Positions 1-8,077 of a stretch of DNA of 64,000 nt are shown here, in pieces. Position 1 is the stretch's first letter; every line of letters begins with the position of its first letter. The notes under the pieces were generated by a model that worked only from the letters and a program-made list of their open reading frames with translations, was not told the DNA's origin and searched no databases. The DNA lies in contig QALA01000069.1 in NCBI GenBank assembly GCA_003343565.1, positions 37,225 to 101,224 on the forward strand, given 5' to 3'. Made by a program: the position numbers and the translations under genes. This DNA is from Verrucomicrobiota bacterium (GTDB lineage: Bacteria; Verrucomicrobiota; Verrucomicrobiia; Opitutales; Intestinicryptomonadaceae).

Positions 1-150
1 ACGTTTTCAAAAAAAATTTTTTGCGGCGTGAAATTTTTTTGCGGTTTTCTTTCTGATTTTTTGGGGGGTGCGCAGCGCGTTAGAAATTATTTTGCGCGCG
101 AATTTTTTTTGGCGGGCGGCCGCAACATCGCGCCGCTGGCGTTGAATTTT

Positions 151-174
151 ATTGTTCGAGACTCAACAATCTTT
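151..174 (+). terminator. Possible weak hairpin upstream of the histone-like gene
   Basis: An inverted repeat (ATTGTT at 151-156 with AACAAT at 165-170) is followed by a short CTTTT. It could end a transcript entering the window from the left or lie in the leader of the next gene. The stem is short and AT-rich, so support is weak. Confidence 0.25.
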
Positions 175-248
175 TCAGGCTCATGTCCGGGTTTGATTTT
201 TCGGTCTTGAACGATTCAATAACAACCAGAAAAAAACACCAAGAAATC

Positions 249-530
249 ATGGCTAAAAAAGTAGTAAAAAAAGCGCCGGCCAAGAAGGTTGCGGCGAAAA
301 AAGCTCCGGTAAAAAAAGCGGTCGCCAAGAAGGCGCCTGCCAAGAAAGTTGCGGCCAAGAAGGCTCCGGCGAAAAAGGCCGCGGTCAAGAAGGTCGCCGC
401 CAAGAAAGCTCCGGCTAAGAAGGCCGTCGCCAAAAAGGTTGCGGCAAAGAAGGCGCCTGCCAAGAAAGCCGTTGCCAAGAAGGCTCCGGCGAAAAAGGCT
501 TGCTGCAAGAAGTGCGGCTGCAAAAAGTAG
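249..530 (+). CDS. Histone H1-like lysine/alanine-rich DNA-binding protein
   Basis: A 93-residue, extremely basic protein made almost wholly of short KKAPAKK / VAKK / AVKK units, like the C-terminal domain of histone H1 and bacterial Hc1/AlgP-type proteins. It most likely binds DNA or RNA non-specifically and compacts the nucleoid; this is inferred from composition. It ends in a cysteine-rich tail (CCKKCGCKK), unusual for this kind of protein and suggestive of metal or thiol chemistry. An in-frame ATG lies upstream at 183, but the lysine-rich part begins at the ATG at 249, which I prefer; there is no strong ribosome site at either. A clear terminator follows directly. A decayed copy of its 3' end lies at 641-732, and a similar basic tail is attached to RsfS at the other end of the window. 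Confidence 0.8.
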   Translation: MAKKVVKKAPAKKVAAKKAPVKKAVAKKAPAKKVAAKKAPAKKAAVKKVAAKKAPAKKAVAKKVAAKKAPAKKAVAKKAPAKKACCKKCGCKK

Positions 531-552
531 AGATTTAAAGTTCTTTTATGTC

Positions 553-587
553 GCATTCCCCTCCGTTCGGCGGGGAATGCTTTTTTT
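553..587 (+). terminator. Rho-independent terminator of the histone-like gene
   Basis: A perfect 9-bp stem (GCATTCCCC at 553-561 with GGGGAATGC at 572-580) and a 10-base loop are followed by seven T residues, 22 bases after the stop codon of the histone-like gene. Confidence 0.85.
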
Positions 588-640
588 GTCCAAAAAATTT
601 CCGACAAATTCTTTTGCGCTTTTCATAATTTGCGCGCGAA

Positions 641-732
641 GCAAAGTTGCGGACAAGAAGGCGCCTGCCGAGGAAACCGCGGCCCAAAAGGCTTTTGGCG
701 AAAAGGGCTTGGTGCAAGAAGTGCGGCTTTGA
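641..732 (+). pseudogene. Decayed duplicate of the histone-like gene 3' end
   Basis: This stretch aligns by eye with about 441-524 of the histone-like gene at more than 80 percent identity. The shared end, from the GTTGCGG start to GTGCAAGAAGTGCGGCT, is nearly exact. One inserted T near 690 shifts the frame, so the CCKKCGCKK tail reads instead as an unrelated short end with a stop at 730-732. The translated remnant still contains DKKAPAEE and AAQKA. It has no start codon of its own and lies beyond the terminator, so it is a broken fragment left by a partial tandem duplication. Confidence 0.75.
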
Positions 733-1349
733 TTTTTCCTCCGCGGCAAACTCCCGATTTCCACCCGATTTTTGCCTGCCTTATTTTGCGACAAATTTCA
801 CTTGGGAGTCCCGCGCAATTTTTCCGCGCATCTCCTTTGCTGATTTGCGGGATTTCGCAGGCATTTTTAACGCGTGTCGGACGCGCCCGCCGCCGCGCCT
901 TTTTTGTGTCGCCGATATTTGAAGATGCGTTTCGGAGTTTTCAATGGGAACGAATAACCGCGACCAAGTGGAAAAATTGCGGGAAATTGCGGATTTTAAA
1001 ACGCATCGCGGGAGTGCGGTTTGTCGCGGGCGTCAATTGCTGTAAAGGGGAGAATTGGAAATGTTCGCCGGGCGGTGCGGACTTTATGCGAAGTATTTTC
1101 CCTTTGTCCGAAATTGGTTTTCAATGCCGTTGCAGGCTTGTCCGGCGGACGGCGAGCGAAAGAAAATTTCGTTTACAAACACAGTTATTTGCGCCGCGCA
1201 TTCATATCGCGCAACGCCGCCATGTATGGCGGAAAATTTTGCGGCGATTTTGGCTTGCGGGACATGCGGGGCATGCGCGTTTGCGGGGCATGCGCGGCGT
1301 TGCAATATAAGCCGGCGTTTTGAAGCCGCGTTTAATTCGCGCTTTGAAA
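733..1349. other. Spacer without recognisable gene
   Basis: G+T-rich on the plus strand, with poly-T runs. A 15-bp exact direct repeat (1265-1279 and 1282-1296) lies inside a GCATGC-rich patch. The overlapping open frames are of shadow quality with biased composition. I see no RNA gene. Confidence 0.5.
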
Positions 1350-2081
1350 TTAGGCGCATGCGAATAGGGAGAGCGCCGCGATTGCGGCGGTGTCGGTCCG
1401 CAGCACGCGCGGCCCGAATGAGGCGAGCGAATATCCCCGCGAGCGGAGTACGTCGCGTTCGCTTGCCCCAAAGCCGCGCTCTCCTCCGATTGCGATTGTG
1501 GCGTGGAAATTTCCGGCGGAGAATTTTTCCGCCTCTTTTTTCATGTCGGTTTCCGCCTCGTAAACGTCGGGGGCGATTCGCATCGGGGGGATTTCTTCGG
1601 GTTCGAGTTCCGCCGCCGTCTTGAGGCACTCTTCAAGGCTGTCGGCGCGAAAAAATTTCGGGACGCTTGAAGCGCAGGCCTGTTGTGCGCCTTTCAAGAG
1701 CCATTCCGCGTATTTTCCGCTCTCGTAAAGTCCGCTTTTCAAGTAGGAGGCGTCGCCCTTTTGCGCGGCGTAGAATACGACGTTTTTCACTCCGAAGCAC
1801 GAGCATTCGAAGAGTATCCTCTGTGCGATTTGGGGTCTTGCGAATGCGGCGCAGAGCGTCAGGTTTTTCGGGCGCGGATCCGGCAGGGGGCGAATCGGCT
1901 CCAGGAGGGCTCCCGCTCCGCGCAGGTAGCGTATTCGGGCCACGCACATAAACGAGTTTACTTTCCCGGCGAAAACCTCGCCGCCTTCGGGTATTTTCAG
2001 GCAGTCGAGCACGTGGGCGAGCCTCGGATCGTTTTCGTCCAGTTTGAACGGCGGGGGTTCGTCGAATAGAATGCAGTTCAT
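1350..2081 (-). CDS. rsmE: 16S rRNA (uracil-1498-N3)-methyltransferase RsmE
   Basis: RsmE methylates U1498 of 16S rRNA at N3 using S-adenosylmethionine and belongs to the SPOUT superfamily with a trefoil knot. The 243-residue length is normal. The C-terminal SPOUT motifs are visible: GGERGF and then FGPRVLRTDTAAI, which correspond to the usual G(P/G)EGG and LGxRILRxETA knot segments. The N-terminal PUA-like part is more divergent but has the expected start (HVLDCLKIPEGG, a variant of the usual HVLRLRxGD region). The gene stands alone on the minus strand, divergent from the acyl carrier protein gene and about 130 bp away from it. It starts at an ATG at 2081. Confidence 0.85.
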   Translation of the reverse strand: MNCILFDEPPPFKLDENDPRLAHVLDCLKIPEGGEVFAGKVNSFMCVARIRYLRGAGALLEPIRPLPDPRPKNLTLCAAFARPQIAQRILFECSCFGVKNVVFYAAQKGDASYLKSGLYESGKYAEWLLKGAQQACASSVPKFFRADSLEECLKTAAELEPEEIPPMRIAPDVYEAETDMKKEAEKFSAGNFHATIAIGGERGFGASERDVLRSRGYSLASFGPRVLRTDTAAIAALSLFACA

Positions 2082-2214
2082 GCGAGCCTGTCCATTGGCG
2101 CACGGCTGCGCCGGTTGCTTTTACGAAGGCAGGAAAGCGCGTCCGGCGCAAAAAGGCAACAATTAAAAAAGCGGGCTTTAAAATGTTGAAATTTCCCGGT
2201 GTTGTGTTGAAATA

Positions 2215-2583
2215 ATGCGTATGAATTCTGAAAATTTCACACAGGAAGACGAAAACGCGCTGCGCGAGGCTCTCAAGCGCTGTTCCGCCGAAACAATCGA
2301 AAAGGCTGTGCAGTTGCGCAAGACCGGCAATCCGGAACTTGCCGGACCGGTGGTCATAGGAATTATAGAGCGCTTTTTGGATCCGGAGAAGCGCGACCTT
2401 CTCAAGAACGCCTCCGATTCCCTCAACATGGTTGACGATTTGGGGCTGGATTCCCTCACTATGGTCGAGATAGTCTTGGCCGTCGAGGACGCGACCGGAA
2501 TGAGCATAGACAACTCCGAAATTCAAAAGCTTCATACGATAGGCGACATAAAGGCCTTTATCGCTTCCAAGATAGCTTCCTGA
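2215..2583 (+). CDS. Acyl carrier protein with N-terminal extension
   Basis: A carrier protein of 122 residues. The phosphopantetheine attachment motif is DDLGLDSLTMVE, with Ser80 as the modified residue, followed by the acidic helix II and the helix III region (IDNSEIQKLHTIGD) seen in ACPs. Ordinary ACPs are about 78 residues. Here about 45 extra charged residues precede the domain, so it is probably a specialised carrier rather than the housekeeping AcpP. The start could be 2215 or the ATG at 2221; no strong ribosome site decides it. It lies 158 bp upstream of an ABC transporter locus and in the same direction, so it may serve that locus, but nothing in the sequence proves this. Confidence 0.85.
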   Translation: MRMNSENFTQEDENALREALKRCSAETIEKAVQLRKTGNPELAGPVVIGIIERFLDPEKRDLLKNASDSLNMVDDLGLDSLTMVEIVLAVEDATGMSIDNSEIQKLHTIGDIKAFIASKIAS

Positions 2584-2741
2584 TTTGCGCGTGGGGCTTT
2601 TGGCCTCTTGTCGCGCGCGTTGCGATAGACGGTTGCCGCGCGCGTTTTATACATGGCGGGGCGGGGGAGTCCGGCGGGGAGCCGGGCGGCTTTGGCATTG
2701 TTGTTTTGCGTCGGTTTGTCGTGGGGGCGGCGAAGGTTTAG

Positions 2742-3797
2742 ATGGAAGCTTCTGATAATACAAATTCGGTCATAGTCAGGCGTCTGACGAAAAGCTACGG
2801 CGGCGTCAAGGCCGTGGACGGAGTTTCGTTCAGGATAGGCCGCGGGGAGGTCGTGGGATTTCTGGGCCCCAACGGCGCCGGAAAGAGCACGACGATGAAA
2901 ATTCTGGCCGGCATGACGCAGGCGGATTCCGGCAGCGCGAGCATTTGCGGCGTCAATGTGGCCGTCAATCCGGACTCCGCGCGCGAGCACATAGGCTATA
3001 TGCCGGAGAACAATCCCCTCCCGGAGGATTTGCGCGTCGTGGAGTATCTGCGTTTTCGCGCGCGGTTGAAGGGGGTTGCGGGGCGCGACGTAAAGAGGCG
3101 CGTGGAGGAGGCCATGCAAATCTGCCAGCTCCACCGGCGCGCGGCGCGCAAAATCATAGGCAATCTTTCCAAGGGATTCCGCCAGAGGGTCGGCATTGCC
3201 GACGCGATTCTTGCGCGTCCTGAAGTCATAATAATGGACGAGCCGACCATAGGGCTCGACCCCCACCAGATAATTGCGATTCGCAGGCTGATATCGTCGC
3301 TTCGCGGCAAGATGAGCGTGATAATAAGCAGCCACATACTGCCCGAAGTCGAGGTCATGTGCGACAGGGTGGTGATAATAAACAACGGGAGGGTCGTGGC
3401 GAGCGGGACTCCCGCGAGCCTGCGCAAGGAGTTTATTCCCGGCGAGCGTTACGGGGTTTCACTAAAGGCGGACGCGGAGCTGTTCGGCAGGCTGCTGTCC
3501 GAAATCGGCGAAGAGTTTGAATTGGCGGAGTCGTCGGGGCCGGACGCGGACGGATACTATTCGCACACGGTGAAGGCTCCGGGCGGACGGAACGGCGGGG
3601 CGCTTTTGATAGGCGAGCTTTCAAAGGATTCGAGCCTCGGCCTGAGGGAGGTATCGCGCCGCGAGCCGGGCCTTGAGGAAATATTCATGGCCGCCACGCG
3701 AAGGAGCTGGGACGAGACTCGCGAGCTGTCGCTTCCCAAGAGGGGCGCCGGCGAAGATTTCGGGGCCGGCGCCGGGGAAGAGGAGGATTCCATATGA
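2742..3797 (+). CDS. ABC transporter ATP-binding protein, GldA-like
   Basis: ATPase subunit of an ABC-2 type exporter. Walker A is at residues 42-49 (GPNGAGKS), the signature at 142-146 (LSKGF, in the variant with K for G typical of GldA/NatA/CcmA-like proteins), and Walker B at 163-169 (IIMDEPT) with GLDPHQ after it. A C-terminal extension of about 110 residues follows, with an acidic, glycine-rich end (GAGAGEEEDS). The gene overlaps the permease gene by 4 bases (stop and start share ATGA), so the two are translationally coupled. With the next three genes it forms the layout found around GldA-GldF-GldG in Bacteroidota and as orphan loci in other phyla. The substrate is unknown. Confidence 0.85.
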   Translation: MEASDNTNSVIVRRLTKSYGGVKAVDGVSFRIGRGEVVGFLGPNGAGKSTTMKILAGMTQADSGSASICGVNVAVNPDSAREHIGYMPENNPLPEDLRVVEYLRFRARLKGVAGRDVKRRVEEAMQICQLHRRAARKIIGNLSKGFRQRVGIADAILARPEVIIMDEPTIGLDPHQIIAIRRLISSLRGKMSVIISSHILPEVEVMCDRVVIINNGRVVASGTPASLRKEFIPGERYGVSLKADAELFGRLLSEIGEEFELAESSGPDADGYYSHTVKAPGGRNGGALLIGELSKDSSLGLREVSRREPGLEEIFMAATRRSWDETRELSLPKRGAGEDFGAGAGEEEDSI

Positions 3798-4558
3798 AGA
3801 GATTTGACGCATTGTTCAAGCACCAGATTCATCTGATGTTCATATCCGCGTCCACCTATTTTGCGGCGTTTTTGTTTTTGGCGTTCATGGGGATTATGTA
3901 CGTCTTGGCGCTTATGGACGTAAGTTCCGGCGGCGGGTCGCAGAGCGCGACGGAGAAGTTTTTGTCGGTCTTTTGGGTGCCCGTGCTCTTCATGGTGCCG
4001 CTGCTGACGATGCGCAGCCTTTCCGAGGAGCGCAGAATGGGGACGCTGGGGACGCTAATGTCGACTCCCATTCGGGCGTGGCAGGTTGTGGCGGCCAAAT
4101 TTTTGGCGTGCTATTTCTTCTACGTGCTGCTGTGGCTGCTGACGCTCGCGTACATGTTTGTCGCGCAGTACTATCTGCCGCAGGGGCTGGCCGGCTCGAA
4201 CAACTTTGAGCCGGCCCAGGTGTTTACGGGGTATTTGTTCATATTCGTCAGCGGGCTGACGTACATAGCCATAGGGATATTCGCAAGCTCGCTTACGCGC
4301 ACGACGTTTGTGGCGGGAATGCTGTCGTTCGCAATGCTGTTTTTTGCGATAGTCGGTTCCGGCATTCTTTCGAAGTTTGTCGTCGGGGACGCCTATATGT
4401 CGTGGCTTTCGGGGCCGATGGAGTATATGCAGACCTTCAAGCACCTTGAGGATTTCAGCAATTCGCTGTTGGACACGCGTCCGTTTTTTTTCTACATAAG
4501 CACGGCATGTTTGCTGCTGGGGCTTACCTCCCTGATCACGGAGTCCAAAAGCTCATGA
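3794..4558 (+). CDS. ABC-2 type permease, GldF-like
   Basis: Integral membrane subunit of 254 residues with about six hydrophobic helices. Between the first two helices is the SLSEERRMGTLGTLMSTPI segment (roughly residues 75-93). This matches the conserved E-x3-GTLExLL coupling region of ABC-2 permeases of the GldF/NosY/CcmB type. It overlaps the ATPase gene at its start and the GldG-like gene at its end, each by ATGA, so all three are probably made in fixed ratio. Known members of the family export glycans, lipids or copper-related substrates; the present substrate cannot be read from sequence. Confidence 0.85.
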   Translation: MKRFDALFKHQIHLMFISASTYFAAFLFLAFMGIMYVLALMDVSSGGGSQSATEKFLSVFWVPVLFMVPLLTMRSLSEERRMGTLGTLMSTPIRAWQVVAAKFLACYFFYVLLWLLTLAYMFVAQYYLPQGLAGSNNFEPAQVFTGYLFIFVSGLTYIAIGIFASSLTRTTFVAGMLSFAMLFFAIVGSGILSKFVVGDAYMSWLSGPMEYMQTFKHLEDFSNSLLDTRPFFFYISTACLLLGLTSLITESKSS

Positions 4559-6042
4559 AGAACGACAGATTCGACGATTTTAAATTTGTGCGCCGCATGA
4601 ACAGGCTCAATCTGTGGCTGCAGATATTTTTTGGCGTTTTGCTCTATGCGGGATTGAACTATTTGGCCGCGCGCCACTATGAAAAGTGGGACTTTTCCGA
4701 GAACCGCCGAAATTCGCTTTCGCCCGAAAGCGTCGCGTATCTTAAGGACCTGCAAAAGCCGGTGGACATATACGTGGTGACCTCCGGCTCCGGGGCGGGG
4801 GCCGACGCGGCTTCCGCCAAGCGCGATTTGGGCGTGATTTTGCGCCAGTACGAATATTCCTCAACCTCCAAATTTCCCGTGCGCGCGCATTTCGTCAACG
4901 CGGACATAGAGACGCGGCGCGCGGAGGAGCTTGTGAGGCGCTTTGGGCCGGATTTGGAAAACAGCGTGATAGTCTCGTGCGGCGACAAATACCGCCGCAT
5001 ACCCGTTTCCGACTTCTACGACGTGGACATTTCCGACGGCCGCCGCGTGGCCTTCGCCGGGGAACGGCTGATAAGCTCGGCGATATTGAACGTCTCCTCC
5101 GGGAAGGAGAATAAGATATACTTTCTCCGCGGGCATGCGGAGATGGACCCCAACGGTACGAGCGCGGCTTCGGGATTGAGCGAGCTTGCCGGAATGCTGG
5201 CTTCGCGCAATTACGCCGTGGCCGCGCTCGATTTGAATTCGGCTCCGGAGATACCGGCCGATGCGGGAATGATTGTCATAGCGGGCGCGCAGACTTCGCT
5301 GCTGCCGCGCGAGATAGACATGCTGCGCAAGTATCTGCTGAAGTCGAACGGGCGCGTTTTGGTATTTTTGCGCATGGGGCCGCTGCTGGGAATGGAGGAT
5401 ATTCTATACGAGTGGGGCCTGATGAGCGACGACATGCTTATTTTGGATTCCAGTGGCGACTACGAGAGCGCGGGCGGGGACTTGATCGCGCGCAGTTTTC
5501 CGCACAAGCCGCATCCGGCGGTGAAGTATCTCATAGACAATTCGCTTCCCGTGCAGTTTGGCTCCGCGCGCCCCGTGCGCCCCGACTTGGGCTCGCCGAT
5601 AGACGATTCCTTAAAGCTTGACGCCCTGATTTTGAGCGGGCCGACCAGCTGGGCGGAGAAGTCGTACAGGCTCGGCGGAATGCAGTCGTACGCCGCCGTC
5701 GCGGATTTGGCAGGGCCGCTGCCGCTGGCCATGATTGCGACCCGCACGGGAGGGTCGGAATTGGGGCTTAAAATTCCGGGGGGCAAACTCGCGGTGTTCG
5801 GGGACGAGGATTTTCTGTCCAACAGGCGCGTCGGGCGCCTCGGCAATTCCAAGATGGTCGTCAACCTCATCAACTGGATGTTCGACGAGACCGGCACGCT
5901 CAACATTCCGCCGCGCGCGTTGTCCAATTACAAGCTCACGTTGAGCCGGAACGACGCGTTTTCGCTCGCGCTGAGATTCATGCTGCTTCCGCTGGCGATA
6001 TTCGCGGTCGGGACGGCTGTTTTCATTGTCAGAAGAAATTAG
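4555..6042 (+). CDS. GldG-like auxiliary protein of an ABC-2 transporter
   Basis: A 495-residue protein with a membrane helix near the N terminus (IFFGVLLYAGLNYLAA) and one at the C terminus (FMLLPLAIFAVGTAVFIV), with a large extracytoplasmic region between them. It has the features of the ABC_transp_aux / GldG family: a WDFSENRRNSLSPES segment after the first helix (the usual D-LT-xxx-SLS-xxS pattern), then a thioredoxin-like 'ABC-type uncharacterised transport' region ending in a GDEDFLSN motif near residue 420. I chose the ATG at 4555 because it overlaps the permease stop as ATGA and is followed directly by the family's start; an upstream in-frame start at 4507 would run into the permease gene. 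The partner is the ATPase/permease pair upstream. Confidence 0.85.
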   Translation: MKNDRFDDFKFVRRMNRLNLWLQIFFGVLLYAGLNYLAARHYEKWDFSENRRNSLSPESVAYLKDLQKPVDIYVVTSGSGAGADAASAKRDLGVILRQYEYSSTSKFPVRAHFVNADIETRRAEELVRRFGPDLENSVIVSCGDKYRRIPVSDFYDVDISDGRRVAFAGERLISSAILNVSSGKENKIYFLRGHAEMDPNGTSAASGLSELAGMLASRNYAVAALDLNSAPEIPADAGMIVIAGAQTSLLPREIDMLRKYLLKSNGRVLVFLRMGPLLGMEDILYEWGLMSDDMLILDSSGDYESAGGDLIARSFPHKPHPAVKYLIDNSLPVQFGSARPVRPDLGSPIDDSLKLDALILSGPTSWAEKSYRLGGMQSYAAVADLAGPLPLAMIATRTGGSELGLKIPGGKLAVFGDEDFLSNRRVGRLGNSKMVVNLINWMFDETGTLNIPPRALSNYKLTLSRNDAFSLALRFMLLPLAIFAVGTAVFIVRRN

Positions 6043-6055
6043 GGGGCTTTCCGCC

Positions 6056-8047
6056 ATGAGATTTAGGTTTACCATTTTTCTTATACTCGCCAACGCCGCG
6101 CTTTTTTTTGCCATATGGTCGCTTGAGATGAAGGGCGAGGCTCCGCTTGAGCGCGCCGCCGACAACGTCTCGTTTACGCGCCTGCGCATAAGCGGAAAGA
6201 ATTTGGACAAGCCCCGCGTATTGTCGCTTGAGAATAACAAGTGGCGCATCGTTTCGCCGATAGACTGGCCGGCGAATCTCTATGCGGTAAACCGCATACG
6301 AAACCAGCTGGACTTCCTGTCGAAGGAGACGAGTTTCGGCCTGTCGGAAATGAGGGAGTACGGGCATACGCTGGCCGAGTACGGCTTGGAGGATCCGCTG
6401 TTTGTCTTGGAGTACGGGGGCGCCAAGAAGACGAACCGCATACGCGTCGGCAACACCGCGCCGATAGGCGGCAGGGTGTATTTGTACGACGAGGGCGCGG
6501 GAAAAATCATTGTGGTCGACAAGGAATTTGTCGGGAGTCTCGTGATGGATTTCGAGCGTTTGCGCAACCAGCTTGTCTTCGACATTCCCCGCTTTGAGGT
6601 TTCGGCGTTCTCCGTGCGCACGCCTGCGGGCGACGGGAAGTCGGGGCAGGGGAACTTTAGGAGGCTCGGCCTTGCGAAGGACGAGGGCAAGTGGAAGATA
6701 GAAACTCCCATATCGGCCGTCGCCGACACCCAGGAGGTCGACGCGTTTCTAAACGACATTTGCCATCTGACGGCGGACTCGTTCGAGGATTCCGAGCGCG
6801 CCGATATGGGATTCAACCTGATGCCCGCCGCGATTGCCATTCAGGGCACAAACCGCCGCCAGGTATTGATTCTCGGCGGGCCCACTAAGGACGGAAAGCG
6901 CATTTACGCGCGCCTTGAAGACAATCCGACCGTGTTTACCGTGGACGCCGAAAAATTCAAAAATTTGGCCGGATTGCAAAATACGCTCCGCGACAAGGCC
7001 TTCTTCCGGTTTGACGCGGCGGACGTGAACAATATCGACATTTCAAAGGGCGGGAAGATACTCAAGCTGCGCAAGCTCACCGGCGGAGTGTGGGACGTTA
7101 TCGGAGCGGGCGAAAACGGGACGACCCTTACGGCGAAGGCGGATTTGTCGCGCGTAAACGATTTGTTGTCCAAGCTCTCCAACGTCCGCGCGCGCGACTT
7201 TGTAAGCGACATTCCGGGCGACAATCTTTCGGCCTACGGAATCGAGCGGGACTGCCTTAAAATCCGCATCACCCAGTCCGACCAGACTTCGCGCACGCTC
7301 GAAATAGGCTCCAATTACGACTATCGCTCGGCCACGCTGTCCTACGCGCGCGCGGACGCGTCGGGGGCGGTGTACGGAATTTCGCGCGCTTTGGAGGAGG
7401 CTGCAAGCACGGATTTCTTATTCTATCGCTCCAAAATTCTCTCGTCGCTTCCAGAAAGGGCGAAGATAGTCTCGATAAAAATATTCCGCGTCAGAAACGG
7501 GGAGGAGATATTTTCGATATCGTCGGAGGGCGGCGATTTCAAGAAGGCGCTCGCGTCGCTTTCCCCGCGCGAGTCCGCGGCGGCCGCGTCGCTGTTTGAA
7601 AGCGTCCGCCTGTTCGAGGTCGGCGGCTACCTTCCCGGCGAATTTTCCTCCGGCGGGATTAAATCTGGCGGAGAGAACATTCGCTGGGCATATAGAATCG
7701 AGGCGGTTATAATGCTGCCCGGCGCTGGCAGCGCGTTTGAGATGGAGAAGCGTTCGTGGTACGTGTCGAGGGCGTTCGGCGGAAATCTCCAGTACGGGGG
7801 GTCGGAGCGTCTCAATGCGGTGTTTACGCTCACGGCCGGCATGATAGACGCTCTGCGCGAACTCACTTTGGAGCGTTCCGCGCCGGGGCAGCTCGGCAAG
7901 CCCGCCCCCGTTTCGGCCGAGAGAAAGCCGGTGGGTTCGGAACCCGGCGCAAATGTCGAGGTCAAGGATTTGCCCGCTCCGTCGTCCGCCTCCGCTCCCG
8001 CGCGCGGCGGCGCGCCGGAGCCCGACGCGAGCGCGCCGGCAAAGTAA
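6056..8047 (+). CDS. DUF4340 domain protein
   Basis: A 663-residue protein anchored by one N-terminal helix (FTIFLILANAALFFAIW) with a long periplasmic region carrying DUF4340-type repeats: WRIVSPIDWPAN, LAEYGLED, WKIETPISAVAD, LSAYGIERD. These W-x-I-x-xP and YGLxxP elements are the hallmark of DUF4340 proteins, which are regularly encoded after GldG-like genes. The function is unknown, and it presumably works with the ABC exporter. The tail from about residue 625 on is low-complexity Ala/Pro/Ser (SSASAPARGG). I chose the ATG at 6056 because AGGGGG lies just upstream (6041-6046); an alternative in-frame start at 6026 lies inside the preceding gene. Confidence 0.8.
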   Translation: MRFRFTIFLILANAALFFAIWSLEMKGEAPLERAADNVSFTRLRISGKNLDKPRVLSLENNKWRIVSPIDWPANLYAVNRIRNQLDFLSKETSFGLSEMREYGHTLAEYGLEDPLFVLEYGGAKKTNRIRVGNTAPIGGRVYLYDEGAGKIIVVDKEFVGSLVMDFERLRNQLVFDIPRFEVSAFSVRTPAGDGKSGQGNFRRLGLAKDEGKWKIETPISAVADTQEVDAFLNDICHLTADSFEDSERADMGFNLMPAAIAIQGTNRRQVLILGGPTKDGKRIYARLEDNPTVFTVDAEKFKNLAGLQNTLRDKAFFRFDAADVNNIDISKGGKILKLRKLTGGVWDVIGAGENGTTLTAKADLSRVNDLLSKLSNVRARDFVSDIPGDNLSAYGIERDCLKIRITQSDQTSRTLEIGSNYDYRSATLSYARADASGAVYGISRALEEAASTDFLFYRSKILSSLPERAKIVSIKIFRVRNGEEIFSISSEGGDFKKALASLSPRESAAAASLFESVRLFEVGGYLPGEFSSGGIKSGGENIRWAYRIEAVIMLPGAGSAFEMEKRSWYVSRAFGGNLQYGGSERLNAVFTLTAGMIDALRELTLERSAPGQLGKPAPVSAERKPVGSEPGANVEVKDLPAPSSASAPARGGAPEPDASAPAK

Positions 8048-8077
8048 TGCCTTTTTTTGGAGCGGGCGTTTCGGAAT

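Noticed and set aside
149..607. Long minus-strand frame rich in Ala, Phe and Leu opposite the histone-like gene
   Set aside because: It is the mirror of the lysine-codon repeats and the terminator; the composition is an artefact of AAG/GCC repeats read in reverse.
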